Positions 8,323 to 16,938 of a stretch of DNA of 64,000 nt are shown here, piece after piece. Under the pieces are notes generated by a model. It made no database searches and had not been told where the DNA came from. It was given only the letters and a program-made list of their open reading frames with translations. Every line of letters starts with the position of its first letter. Position 1 is the stretch's first letter. The position numbers and the translations under genes are program-made. The DNA comes from Natronincola ferrireducens (GTDB lineage Bacteria; Bacillota; Clostridia; Peptostreptococcales; Natronincolaceae): the NCBI RefSeq assembly GCF_900100845.1, contig NZ_FNFP01000004.1, positions 1 to 64,000 of the forward strand, read 5' to 3'.

Positions 8323-10311
8323 GTGAAGAGTATAAAGACAAAACTTATTATTTATTTTTCAATTCTTATTTTATTGGTGTCTATTGTTTTTAGCTTTATG
8401 TCCATAACAACAGCGGGGAACGCTGTAACAGAGGAAGTAGAACATTCCTTGGAGTTACTGGCAGAGGAGGGTGCCAAGTTAATCAAAACTCAGCTCCGTG
8501 TAGATATGGCTATATTGGAAACAATTGCCCAAAGGGATGAAATTATCACCATGGATTGGGAAATACAACAAAGTGTATTGAGTGGAGAGCTTGACAGACA
8601 ATCCTTTAATGCATTGGGGGTTATTAACCTTGACGGGACTGGAAGCTACAGCAATGGCATTCCACTGGACTTAAGAGGTAGAAACTATGTGGAGGCAGCC
8701 CTAAAGGGAAAAACAACTGTATCTAATGTTGTTATAGATCCTGTAACAAATGGGCCAGTGGTAATGTTGACTACACCTATAAAGAACAGTGGTATAGTTG
8801 TAGGGGCTTTAATAGGCAGAATGAATGTTTTTTTCTTAAGCAATCTAATTACTGATATGGGTTTTGGTGACCAAGGGTATGCCTACATCATCGATGAACA
8901 GGGAACTATCATATCTGATGCAGATATCAATAGGGTAATCAACCAATGGAACCCTATAATTGAAGCAGAAGAGGATGAGGAACTCAAGTCAGTAGCAGAA
9001 AATTTTCAAAAAATTATTGAAGAAAAAAATGGTACCAGTACTTATATCTATGGAGGTAACGACCTTTATTGTGGATTTGCTCCTATAGAGGAAACAGATT
9101 GGACTATAGTCATTACTGCCACCAGGGATGAAGTCTTAGATGCTCTACCATCATTACAAAGGAATATTATCATAGTAACCCTTATGGTTTTAATCGTCAG
9201 TATTATTGTCTGTTGGGTGGTGGGTAATTCCATTGCCAAACCAATTATTTTAACTGCTAAGCATGCCGAAAAAATTGCAAATTTAGACATTACCCAGGAT
9301 ATTTCTAAGAAACTCCTCCAAAGAAAAGATGAGATTGGCTCCTTATCCCGGGCATTTCAAACAATTACAGATAACTTAAGGTCATTTATAAATCAAATAG
9401 CAGATACTTCTCAACAAGTGGCCTCTTCATCACAACAGCTTACCGCCACCAGTCAACAATCGGCTATGGCGGCAGACGAAGTAGCTAGAACTATTGAAGA
9501 GATTGCTAAAAGTGCTAATGAGCAGGCTAAGGATACAGAGAGCGGTGTCTTAAAAACAGATGAGCTAAACAAAATTATAGAAAAAGATGTAAGACATATG
9601 GAACAAATCAATGAGGCTATGAAACAATTAATAATTCTAAAGGATCAAGGGGTAGAAATCATCAAAGCATTAACGGATAAAACCCACAGAAGCCATGAAG
9701 CGGCCCAGGCTATTTATGAAAGCACCGTAGAAACCAATGGAAATGCCGAAAAAATTGGTGAAGCTAGCAGGCTTATTGAAAGCATTGCCGAACAAACCAA
9801 TTTATTAGCATTAAACGCAGCCATCGAAGCTGCCAGAGCTGGGGAAGCAGGTAAAGGCTTTGCTGTAGTTGCTGAAGAAATTCGTAAGCTAGCTGAACAA
9901 TCAACCCATTCAGCAAAGGAAATAGATGATATGGTAAGGAAATTGCAAAGTACTTCCCAAAGCACTGTAACAACTATGCAAGAAGTTTCATCTTTTATTA
10001 AGGAACAGGTTACAAGTGTAGACATGACAGAAAGTAAGTTTGAAGGTATTTCCAACCAAGTAGAGTCAGTGACCAATATTGTAAACCAGTCGTTAATGGC
10101 TGTAGAGGAAATGGTTATAAAGAAAGATGAACTTGCAGATGTTATACAGAATTTAGCAGCAATTGCTGAAGAAAATGCAGCAGGAACCGAGGAGGCTTCA
10201 GCATCGGTAGAAGAACAAACAGCATCTATGGAGGAAATAGCTAACTCAAGTGACTCATTGGCACGATTAGCAGAGGAAATGCAAGATAGCATTGGTAAAT
10301 TTAAGTACTAA
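8323..10311 (+). CDS. Methyl-accepting chemotaxis protein, Cache sensor
   Basis: A 662-aa membrane chemoreceptor that relays an external signal to CheA/CheW. TM1 is at about 8-28, an extracellular double-Cache sensor follows (about 30-285; [16 protein letters not shown] and [15 protein letters not shown] are typical), TM2 is at about 287-309, HAMP about 310-365, and the cytoplasmic coiled-coil signalling domain takes the rest. The hairpin tip [19 protein letters not shown] is intact. GTG 8323 follows AGGAGGAG. Monocistronic. The ligand cannot be predicted; Cache receptors commonly bind amino or organic acids. Confidence 0.95.
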   Translation: MKSIKTKLIIYFSILILLVSIVFSFMSITTAGNAVTEEVEHSLELLAEEGAKLIKTQLRVDMAILETIAQRDEIITMDWEIQQSVLSGELDRQSFNALGVINLDGTGSYSNGIPLDLRGRNYVEAALKGKTTVSNVVIDPVTNGPVVMLTTPIKNSGIVVGALIGRMNVFFLSNLITDMGFGDQGYAYIIDEQGTIISDADINRVINQWNPIIEAEEDEELKSVAENFQKIIEEKNGTSTYIYGGNDLYCGFAPIEETDWTIVITATRDEVLDALPSLQRNIIIVTLMVLIVSIIVCWVVGNSIAKPIILTAKHAEKIANLDITQDISKKLLQRKDEIGSLSRAFQTITDNLRSFINQIADTSQQVASSSQQLTATSQQSAMAADEVARTIEEIAKSANEQAKDTESGVLKTDELNKIIEKDVRHMEQINEAMKQLIILKDQGVEIIKALTDKTHRSHEAAQAIYESTVETNGNAEKIGEASRLIESIAEQTNLLALNAAIEAARAGEAGKGFAVVAEEIRKLAEQSTHSAKEIDDMVRKLQSTSQSTVTTMQEVSSFIKEQVTSVDMTESKFEGISNQVESVTNIVNQSLMAVEEMVIKKDELADVIQNLAAIAEENAAGTEEASASVEEQTASMEEIANSSDSLARLAEEMQDSIGKFKY

Positions 10312-10410
10312 CACACAAATATATTTTTAGTAAATAGAGGTTTAAAATTGAGGAAATAAACAATTCTGTTTTATGATTAAGAAGATGCTTATTTTTACAA
10401 AAACAAAAAT

Positions 10411-10462
10411 TTTACCAAAACTTACATAATACTTACAGAACTATAGACAAGTTAATTATACT
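10411..10462 (+). promoter_or_regulatory. PhoP-box-like direct repeats upstream of the response regulator
   Basis: TTTACC (10411-10416), CTTACA (10421-10426) and CTTACA (10432-10437) are spaced 10-11 bases apart, like the TTAACA-N5 repeats bound by PhoB/PhoP regulators. TATACT at 10457-10462 could be a -10. The same pattern recurs before the acidic lipoprotein gene (12685-12701). Binding is inferred. Confidence 0.5.
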
Positions 10463-10468
10463 CGTTTA

Positions 10469-10510
10469 AAAACCGCTGTCACCTATGATTAGGAAGAATG
10501 GCGGTTTTTT
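10469..10510 (+). terminator. Hairpin with T run between chemoreceptor and response regulator
   Basis: AAAACCGC (10469-10476) pairs with GCGGTTTT (10501-10508), followed by further T residues; CCTA/TAGG inside adds a smaller stem. It may end the chemoreceptor transcript. It sits downstream of the TATACT at 10457, so it could also attenuate transcription toward the regulator. Confidence 0.6.
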
Positions 10511-10625
10511 TATAACCAATAGATAATACTATCCTGTGGATTAATATTATCCTTGCAAAATCTATCTTGATAAAATAAAATGCTAGGTGAAAAAGAGAAA
10601 TTTATAAAAAAATGAGGTGAAGCCC

Positions 10626-11276
10626 GTGAGTGTAATTTTAATTATAGAAGATGAAGAGCCTATTAGGGAGTTAATTAAGTTGAATTTAGATATGGTAGGC
10701 TATGAAATATTAGAGGCTTGCGATGGAGATGAGGCTCTTCATTACATAAACAACCATAAAATAGATCTGGCACTTTTGGATATTATGCTTCCAAAGCAGG
10801 ATGGGTACCAGTTACTTCCCCAAATATTAAAGAAAAACATTCCTACCATTATGCTAACAGCTAAAGATGGATTGAAGGATAAAGTTAAAGGTTTAGATAT
10901 GGGGGCAGATGATTATATTACAAAGCCATTTGAAGCTGTAGAACTTTTGGCAAGGATTAAATCTGTTTTGAGAAGATCAGAGAAAGAAAAAATAAAAGTA
11001 AGGATGGATGATATTGAAATATGTTTAGAGGAATGGAAGGTTTTAAAGGATGGTAAAGAGATGGATCTAACTTATAAAGAGTTTGACTTACTACGCTTAT
11101 TAATTGAAAATAAAGGAACTGCTATGTCACGGGAAAGATTACTGGAGTTGGTGTGGGGCTATGAATTTGAGGGGAATACTAGAACAGTTGATATGCATAT
11201 CCAGCGACTTAGAAACAAACTTGGCACGGATAAAATTAAAACCATCTATAAAGTTGGATACCGCATGGAGGGTTAG
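10626..11276 (+). CDS. OmpR/PhoB-family response regulator
   Basis: A 216-aa DNA-binding response regulator. The receiver domain (about 1-115) shows the acidic pair EDEE, phospho-acceptor Asp in LLDIMLP, and the TAKD and YITKPF switch residues. The C-terminal winged helix (about 122-214) contains LTYKEFDLLRLL and RTVDMHIQRLRNKLG. GTG 10626 has GAGGTGA at 10614-10620; an in-frame GTG at 10617 overlaps that site and is less likely. It is followed 3 bases later by its histidine kinase. PhoP-box-like repeats precede the gene, suggesting autoregulation (inference). Confidence 0.95.
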   Translation: MSVILIIEDEEPIRELIKLNLDMVGYEILEACDGDEALHYINNHKIDLALLDIMLPKQDGYQLLPQILKKNIPTIMLTAKDGLKDKVKGLDMGADDYITKPFEAVELLARIKSVLRRSEKEKIKVRMDDIEICLEEWKVLKDGKEMDLTYKEFDLLRLLIENKGTAMSRERLLELVWGYEFEGNTRTVDMHIQRLRNKLGTDKIKTIYKVGYRMEG

Positions 11277-11279
11277 AGA

Positions 11280-12719
11280 ATGAAATTTGGTTGGAAAATT
11301 TTTTTTCTTTGTATGGCAATTTATGTTGCTTCCCTAGCCATTATAGGGGTAGTGGTTACTGAAAACACATATAACAGCTTATTAAAAAAGGAAATAGAAC
11401 GGAGTTTAGAGGAAGAGAGCAATCTTCATTCAACTTTGGCACTGTATTTACTAAATAATCAGCGGATTGCTGCAGAAAAAATAGAACTGAAAAATTATAG
11501 TAAAAGTATGGTTGACATGATTAAGGCTGATAGAAATTATTTAGAGATATTTGATGAAAACCTAGATCTTTTAGCTACAAATGCTCCAAAAGCTTGGTTT
11601 TTGAATAGGGAAGAATTAGAAGCAGCTTTACAAGGACAGAAAAACTTTGTTCTGAGGAGAGATGAGGAACAACTCTATTTATTTGTCTCGAACCTATTAG
11701 AGATTAATGAAGAGAAAATTGTTTTAGCCCTCGTAAAAGATATCACCCATGTGGACTATCATCGTAGAGAGTTACGGCTATTTTTTACGAAGATTGGACT
11801 ATTGGGCTTAGTTTTTGTTGCACTGATTACCTGGGGCTTAAGCTCAATACTTTTAAAACCCGTTAGAGAATTAAGTTTAACTGCCCAAAATATTGCATCG
11901 GGAAATTATCATGTTCGAGCTAAAGTTAATAGAAGGGATGAAGTAGGACTGTTGGCAGAGCAATTTAACATCATGGCTGATAAAATCGAACAAAAAATCA
12001 GTCAATTAAAAGCAGAAGGACAGCGGCAACAACGTTTTATTGATAATCTTACCCATGAACTTAGAACACCCCTTACATCAATTATAGGCTATGCAGAGTT
12101 TTTGTTAAAGGCACAATATAATTCTGATATATTTAAAAAGGGATTAAGTTATATCTACTCCGAAGGAAATCGTATATTGAAATTATCAAAAACGTTAATG
12201 GACATGATTTTTGTTCGGGAAAAGTCGTTACAGCTCCAAGAGGAGTCCATAATTCCTCTACTGCTAGAGGTGGAAAATATTATGAGAGTAAAGGCAGAAA
12301 AAGAAGGAATCATCTTAACAGTAGAGGGTAAAGATACTTTTGTATTAATAGATAGAGAATTATTTAAAGTTGTTGTTACAAATTTAGTAGATAATGCTAT
12401 AAATGCTAGCAAGGTGGGACAAAAGGTTACTATAGGAGTTGAGGAAACACCAGAGGATTTATGGGTTTTTGTGATGGACGAAGGAAAGGGTATGGAAAAA
12501 TCTGAAATAGATAGGGTGACAGAGCCTTTTTATAGAATTGATAAATCTCGGTCTAGAAAAGAAGGGGGTATTGGTTTAGGATTAGCTATTTGCTATCAAA
12601 TTACAGAGCAACATGATGTTAATATGGAGATAGAAAGTGAGGTTGGAGAAGGAACAAAAATAAAAATTATTTTCCCTCAAAAATTTTACAAAAACTTTAC
12701 AAGTCAGATGCAAATTTGA
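11280..12719 (+). CDS. Sensor histidine kinase, PhoR/WalK-like
   Basis: A 479-aa membrane kinase partnering the preceding regulator. TM1 about 8-29, an extracytoplasmic region to about 165, TM2 about 168-190, HAMP about 191-245, and the dimerisation domain with the phospho-His in NLTHELRTPLTSIIGYAE (about 257-274). The ATPase domain has N box NLVDNAINAS, G1 DEGKGME and G2 GIGLGLAI. All catalytic motifs are present. The two genes lie 3 bases apart and are certainly cotranscribed. The sensed signal is unknown; the acidic lipoprotein downstream may be a target or accessory. Confidence 0.94.
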   Translation: MKFGWKIFFLCMAIYVASLAIIGVVVTENTYNSLLKKEIERSLEEESNLHSTLALYLLNNQRIAAEKIELKNYSKSMVDMIKADRNYLEIFDENLDLLATNAPKAWFLNREELEAALQGQKNFVLRRDEEQLYLFVSNLLEINEEKIVLALVKDITHVDYHRRELRLFFTKIGLLGLVFVALITWGLSSILLKPVRELSLTAQNIASGNYHVRAKVNRRDEVGLLAEQFNIMADKIEQKISQLKAEGQRQQRFIDNLTHELRTPLTSIIGYAEFLLKAQYNSDIFKKGLSYIYSEGNRILKLSKTLMDMIFVREKSLQLQEESIIPLLLEVENIMRVKAEKEGIILTVEGKDTFVLIDRELFKVVVTNLVDNAINASKVGQKVTIGVEETPEDLWVFVMDEGKGMEKSEIDRVTEPFYRIDKSRSRKEGGIGLGLAICYQITEQHDVNMEIESEVGEGTKIKIIFPQKFYKNFTSQMQI

Positions 12720-12738
12720 TAAATCTCTTTGCTACAAT
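12685..12738 (+). promoter_or_regulatory. Candidate response-regulator site and promoter of the acidic lipoprotein gene
   Basis: TTTACA (12685-12690) repeats at 12696-12701, exactly 11 bases on. TACAAT (12733-12738) is a fair -10 with no good -35 at the right distance, as expected for an activator-dependent promoter. The repeats lie inside the end of the kinase gene. Inferred from sequence only. Confidence 0.5.
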
Positions 12739-12777
12739 AGCTTATGTAAAGAAAATATAGAGAGGGAGGATATTAAA

Positions 12778-13029
12778 ATGAAAAAAATAATTTCACTTTT
12801 ATTAGTTCTTGTATTAGGGTTAACATTAATGGTTGGTTGTGGTAACAATGAAGAGCCAGCTGCAGATCAAACTGAACCAGCAATAGAGGGAGAAGTATCT
12901 GTTGAAGACGAAACTGAAGAAGACGTAGAAGCTGAAGAAGACGTAGAAACTGAAGAAGAAGCTGAAGTTGAAGAAGAAGTTGAAGAAGAAGTTAAAGAAG
13001 AAGAAGTTGAAGAAGAAAAACAAAATTAA
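12778..13029 (+). CDS. Small, extremely Glu-rich lipoprotein
   Basis: An 83-aa predicted lipoprotein: positive start, hydrophobic stretch, and lipobox LMVGC with Cys21, so it should be anchored outside the membrane. The mature part is almost wholly acidic, with Glu-Glu-Val and Glu-Asp-Val units repeated to the end. The DNA matches, built of GAAGAAG/GTTGAAG repeats that could expand or contract. ATG 12778 has GAGAGGGAGGA upstream. It has its own probable promoter and a terminator, next to a two-component system. A cation-binding or signalling role is conceivable, but I know no family. The reverse strand frame here is only a repeat shadow. Confidence 0.8.
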   Translation: MKKIISLLLVLVLGLTLMVGCGNNEEPAADQTEPAIEGEVSVEDETEEDVEAEEDVETEEEAEVEEEVEEEVKEEEVEEEKQN

Positions 13030-13044
13030 TTGGATGATGGAATT

Positions 13045-13076
13045 AGAGACCTTTTTAAACAGGGGTCTCTTTTCTT
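13045..13076 (+). terminator. Intrinsic terminator after the acidic lipoprotein
   Basis: AGAGACC (13045-13051) pairs with GGTCTCT (13064-13070), followed by TTTCTTT. Confidence 0.8.
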
Positions 13077-13130
13077 TATACCTGAAAAAATGTATAATTT
13101 AAAAAGTAATGGACGAAAGGAATGGTAAAA

Positions 13131-14921
13131 TTGAAGAAAATTACTTTTTTTCTTTTTTTAATACTTATTTTAGGGGGATGTACTCACCAGGAAGTAAAAG
13201 AAGGTCAAGTTTATGTGGTGAAGGATGATGATTATATGGAGGAGCAGGTGGGTGATATATTAAATATTGAAGGAAGAATCCCCTTTCAAAAATATGTCAA
13301 CCAAAGCTTTGTAGATCAAATGGAGATAGACCAAATTTTGTTGACCATTGCTCCGAATGGAAAAGAACTATATTTCATGGAGAGAATTGAAACCCATGAT
13401 TTTACCCAAGTCATTAAGGGAAATACAGGGGAGCAGGTTAGGATTATAAGAAAAGACATAACTACTAAAGATCAGAAGATTGTGATACAAAACATTCCTT
13501 TTGTCTCTAAGGTGTCGTGGAATATAGAGGGAGACATGGTGGCCTTTGGTGGTGGAGGGATACTGACAATTTATGATAGAAAAAATGAAAATACGATTAT
13601 GAAAGAAAAGCTAGCACAGGATAATATCACTAATTTTTTTTGGTCTCCTATTGATGCAAGCAAGCTTTACTCAGAACAACAGGATTTAGCGAATGGAAGT
13701 ATCTACTACCTCACTTCTCAAAAAAAAGTAGAAGCCTATGAAACTAGAGAAGAAACCTACTATAAAGGAAAATTAGATAGCAATTACTATTATGGGACAA
13801 AGTGGGATTTAGGTAATGGAGATATTAAAACAGTTATCCTAGACAAACAGGGAAAAATCATAAAAGCTCTAAACTCAGGGAGATTCAGAGATGCATATGA
13901 AAAATCGCTAGTATTGGTTGGTGATGGAGGGTTTGGTTTATTCTACATCAAAGATATTAATAACTCTCAAGAAGTAATAACTTTAACTGAAGAGTATATC
14001 TATGATGTTAAATTTATTGCTGATGGTAATATTGCCTATACTACAAAGGCAGAGGACATAGAAGCCAATTTATTTTACTTAAATATAGTTAACAATAGTG
14101 GAAGACAACTGAAAAAATCAAAGGTTTATGGAGGTAGCATTGCTGTATTACCGGATGGGAAAACCGGTTATATTAGCGGACCCCAATGGCAGCAGGTGGA
14201 CTTTGTTGAAGCCAAGCTGATTACGGATAGCTTAGGAGAGGAAGAAGAATTAGATGAGATAAAGGACATATATAAAGGAATTAGGGGAGCTATGATTACA
14301 CTTTATGATTTTCGGATGGAGGGTAAGGAAAACTGGAATAACTTAAAGAAATATTTTATAAATACCGATTCACCTAATCAATGGGCCTATTTTGATATGG
14401 AAAATATCTTTAAAGAAAAAGTAGACACCTCCTTTACAGGATATTATGCTATGGATATTTATCTGAAGAGCTATGCTATGGATTCAGGTGGGGATCGTGT
14501 CTCTGTGAAGGTTAGTGTCAATACAAAACATTCCCACGCTAGACCTATGATGTTGGACTATGCTTTGGAGTTAATAAAAAGTCAAGGTGCTTGGTATGTA
14601 ACGGGCTTCAGTACATTTCCTTATTCAACAGAGGAAAATAAAATAGAAGAAATAGTTAAAGAAACCGTCGAAAAGATTCAAATGGGTAAGCTGTTTTCTG
14701 GAAAACTTGAAAACCAAAATATTACCATCGGACAAATTCAATTTTGGTTGAGGGGTTTGCCCCGATTAGCATCTAATGTGGAAAGTGCTGACGCAGTAAA
14801 GGTTTTTTTACAAGTAAATAATCAAGAAAAGCAAGAGGTATATAAATTGGTATTGGAGAAAGTAAATCAAAGCTATTGGAAACCTATTAACCTCAGTAGG
14901 GAGGACCTAAGCTCCTTGTAA
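13131..14921 (+). CDS. Large lipoprotein of unknown function, beta-propeller-like repeats
   Basis: A 596-aa predicted lipoprotein: MKK start, hydrophobic run and lipobox ILGGC with Cys17. Residues about 65-380 contain repeated short strands (IAPNGKELYFME, NIEGDMVAFGGGGILTIYD, VLPDGKTGYISGP) resembling WD/TolB-like propeller blades. The C-terminal 200 residues look like a separate alpha/beta domain. An ATG at 13122 is in frame, but it abuts the AAAGGA ribosome site (13116-13121); TTG 13131 sits 9 bases after it and starts a classic lipoprotein signal, so I use TTG. It follows the two-component system and acidic lipoprotein on the same strand. I do not recognise the family. Confidence 0.8.
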   Translation: MKKITFFLFLILILGGCTHQEVKEGQVYVVKDDDYMEEQVGDILNIEGRIPFQKYVNQSFVDQMEIDQILLTIAPNGKELYFMERIETHDFTQVIKGNTGEQVRIIRKDITTKDQKIVIQNIPFVSKVSWNIEGDMVAFGGGGILTIYDRKNENTIMKEKLAQDNITNFFWSPIDASKLYSEQQDLANGSIYYLTSQKKVEAYETREETYYKGKLDSNYYYGTKWDLGNGDIKTVILDKQGKIIKALNSGRFRDAYEKSLVLVGDGGFGLFYIKDINNSQEVITLTEEYIYDVKFIADGNIAYTTKAEDIEANLFYLNIVNNSGRQLKKSKVYGGSIAVLPDGKTGYISGPQWQQVDFVEAKLITDSLGEEEELDEIKDIYKGIRGAMITLYDFRMEGKENWNNLKKYFINTDSPNQWAYFDMENIFKEKVDTSFTGYYAMDIYLKSYAMDSGGDRVSVKVSVNTKHSHARPMMLDYALELIKSQGAWYVTGFSTFPYSTEENKIEEIVKETVEKIQMGKLFSGKLENQNITIGQIQFWLRGLPRLASNVESADAVKVFLQVNNQEKQEVYKLVLEKVNQSYWKPINLSREDLSSL

Positions 14922-15029
14922 GATGTTAATCCTTGCTTTAATTAAGGATACAAAAAATTCAATTGACAAATAAGGGTGTTTTGAAGTAAAGTTAGCTAAA
15001 AAACATAAATATAATTGGAGGAATAAAGA

Positions 15030-16043
15030 ATGTTTGGCACAAACTATAAGCCGATAGATTCAACAGTCTGGAAGGGAAGAATTGATAGTCATACGAATTT
15101 TGATGCATTTAGATGGCATCAGTGGATTAAACCCATTGATTTACGAAGTGATGATTTAACATCTTTTAAAGGAAAGCTGGGAATTGCCCTTGTTGGATTT
15201 TGCTGTGATGAAGGTGTTAATCGTAATAAGGGAAGAACTGGGGCCGTCAATGGACCTAAAAGTATTAGAAAAGAACTTGCTAATCTGCCCTGTAGCTTTA
15301 CCGAAGAGGTTGAAATTTTTGATGCAGGAAACATATTTAATGAAAATAGCACTTTAGAAGAAAGTCAAAAGCTTCTTGGGGATGTAGTAGAAAAAATCTT
15401 GAGTTTAAATCTTTTTCCCATCATCCTAGGGGGTGGCCATGAAATAGCATTTGGACATTATAATGGTATATTAAACTATTTAAAGGGGGAAGTCAGCAAA
15501 CCTAATATAGGCATCATAAACTTTGATGCCCACTTTGACCTTAGACCTTATCCAAATGGTGGTACTTCTGGAACAATGTTTAGACAAATTGCCGACATGT
15601 GTAAAGAGCAAGAACTAAACTACTCATATCTTTGTATGGGGATTCAAAAACATAGTAACACTGTTGAGTTGTTTAAAACTGCAGATAGACTTGGTGTTAA
15701 TTATATTTTAGCTAAGGATATTATATATAGTGATATTTGGAGTGTACTAGAAAGAGTACACGATTTTATAAATCACCAGGATAATATTTATATAACCATA
15801 TGTTCAGATGTGTTTTCCTCTGCTTTTGCACCTGGGGTCAGCTCATTGCAGCCCTTAGGATTAGATCCAGAGCAGGCATTAAAAATTATTAAATATATCT
15901 TAAAGTCTAAAAAAGTAATTAGTTTTGATATAGCTGAAGTTTCTCCTAGGTTTGATAAAGATAATACTACGGCCAATTTAGCAGCAATTATTATTTATTC
16001 TGTAGTCAATACTTTAGCTCAAATCCATGATTTGTCTTTATAA
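15030..16043 (+). CDS. Ureohydrolase-family protein, formimidoylglutamase-like, with an altered metal ligand
   Basis: A 337-aa protein of the arginase/agmatinase/formimidoylglutamase superfamily; these enzymes hydrolyse guanidino or formimino groups at a two-Mn2+ site. GGGHE (H137) and NFDAHFD (D166, H168, D170) are intact. The third motif, usually S-x-D-x-D, reads TICSDVFSSAFAPG: the first Asp is replaced by Cys258 while D260 stays. The N-terminal extension (WKGRIDS...) and AFAPGVS are HutG-like. No other hut genes are near. Histidine degradation (formiminoglutamate to glutamate) is the best guess. ATG 15030 follows TGGAGGAA. Confidence 0.82.
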   Translation: MFGTNYKPIDSTVWKGRIDSHTNFDAFRWHQWIKPIDLRSDDLTSFKGKLGIALVGFCCDEGVNRNKGRTGAVNGPKSIRKELANLPCSFTEEVEIFDAGNIFNENSTLEESQKLLGDVVEKILSLNLFPIILGGGHEIAFGHYNGILNYLKGEVSKPNIGIINFDAHFDLRPYPNGGTSGTMFRQIADMCKEQELNYSYLCMGIQKHSNTVELFKTADRLGVNYILAKDIIYSDIWSVLERVHDFINHQDNIYITICSDVFSSAFAPGVSSLQPLGLDPEQALKIIKYILKSKKVISFDIAEVSPRFDKDNTTANLAAIIIYSVVNTLAQIHDLSL

Positions 16044-16056
16044 ACCTTACTATGCT

Positions 16057-16147
16057 AATGTAAAATAATCTGTACTTAACTTAAGTGAAAAAAGAAGCTC
16101 CTTTCTAGTAATTTTTAAAATTATTTTAAGAAAGGAGCTTTTTTCTT
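16057..16147 (+). terminator. Terminator within a repeated element (copy 1)
   Basis: AAGCTCCTTTCT (16095-16106) pairs with AGAAAGGAGCTT (16129-16140), then TTTTCTT. An inner TAATTTT/AAAATTA stem fills the loop. Upstream AATGTAAAATAAT (16057-16069) and TTAAGTGAAA (16081-16090) recur with the same stem at 28501-28595. Confidence 0.85.
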
Positions 16148-16239
16148 AAGAAATTTGTAAGAATTATAATAGTAGAATTTTAAAAACTATATGATACTAT
16201 TAGTACATGAGATATCTCAAAGGATGTAGGGGTGAAGGA

Positions 16240-16938
16240 ATGTATAATATACTTGTTGTTGATGATGAAAAAGAAATAACAGACGGAATAGAGGTTTATT
16301 TAAAAAATCAGAACTATAATGTTTTTAAAGCCTACGACGGAGTAGAGGCTTTAGAAATATTTAATAAAGAAGAAATACATCTAGTACTTATAGATATTAT
16401 GATGCCAAAACTAGATGGTACAAAAACTACAATAAAGATAAGAGAAAATAGTAATGTTCCTATTATTTTTTTATCTGCAAAATCAGAGGATATGGACAAA
16501 ATACTAGGTCTTAATATTGGTGCCGATGACTATATTACGAAACCATTTAATCCTATGGAGCTACTTGCAAGAGTTAATTCTAACCTAAGAAGATACACTA
16601 ATTATTTAAACAATAATGCAGAGTCGAAAGAAGACATAATAAAAATAGGAGGAGTAGAGCTTAAAGATGAGAGCAAAGAGCTATTAGTAGACGGAGAGTC
16701 AGTTAAAATTACGCCTCTAGAGTATAGAATTCTCTATTTATTAATGAGCAATCCGAATAGGGTGTTTTCAATTGAAGAAATATACGAAAAGGTATGGAAG
16801 GAACCGGCTCATAATGCGGACACAGTGACGGTTCATATTAGAAGAATCAGAGAAAAAATAGAAATTAATCCGAAGGAACCAAAATATTTGAAGGTGGTGT
16901 GGGGTGTTGGCTATAAATTCGAACAACCAAGACGATAA
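16240..16938 (+). CDS. OmpR/VanR-like response regulator
   Basis: A 232-aa response regulator. The receiver has DDEKE, phospho-Asp in LLIDIMMPKLDG-type sequence (LVLIDIMMP) and the K of YITKPFNP; the winged-helix effector domain spans about 130-230 (TPLEYRILYLLMSN, TVTVHIRRIREKIE). An open frame starts at 16207, but ATG 16240 is preceded by AGGGGTGAAGG (16228-16238) and starts the receiver correctly, so it is preferred. The 3' end overlaps the kinase gene by 35 bases. Codon use matches the neighbours. The target and signal are unknown; similarity to VanR/SaeR-type regulators suggests envelope stress. Confidence 0.94.
   Translation: MYNILVVDDEKEITDGIEVYLKNQNYNVFKAYDGVEALEIFNKEEIHLVLIDIMMPKLDGTKTTIKIRENSNVPIIFLSAKSEDMDKILGLNIGADDYITKPFNPMELLARVNSNLRRYTNYLNNNAESKEDIIKIGGVELKDESKELLVDGESVKITPLEYRILYLLMSNPNRVFSIEEIYEKVWKEPAHNADTVTVHIRRIREKIEINPKEPKYLKVVWGVGYKFEQPRR

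Noticed and set aside
9714-10292. 192-aa minus-strand ORF inside the chemoreceptor
   Set aside because: Ser/Ala/Ile-rich antisense shadow of the coiled-coil signalling domain, no ribosome site.
12826-13023. 65-aa minus-strand Phe-rich ORF
   Set aside because: Reverse reading of the GAA repeats of the acidic lipoprotein; low complexity.
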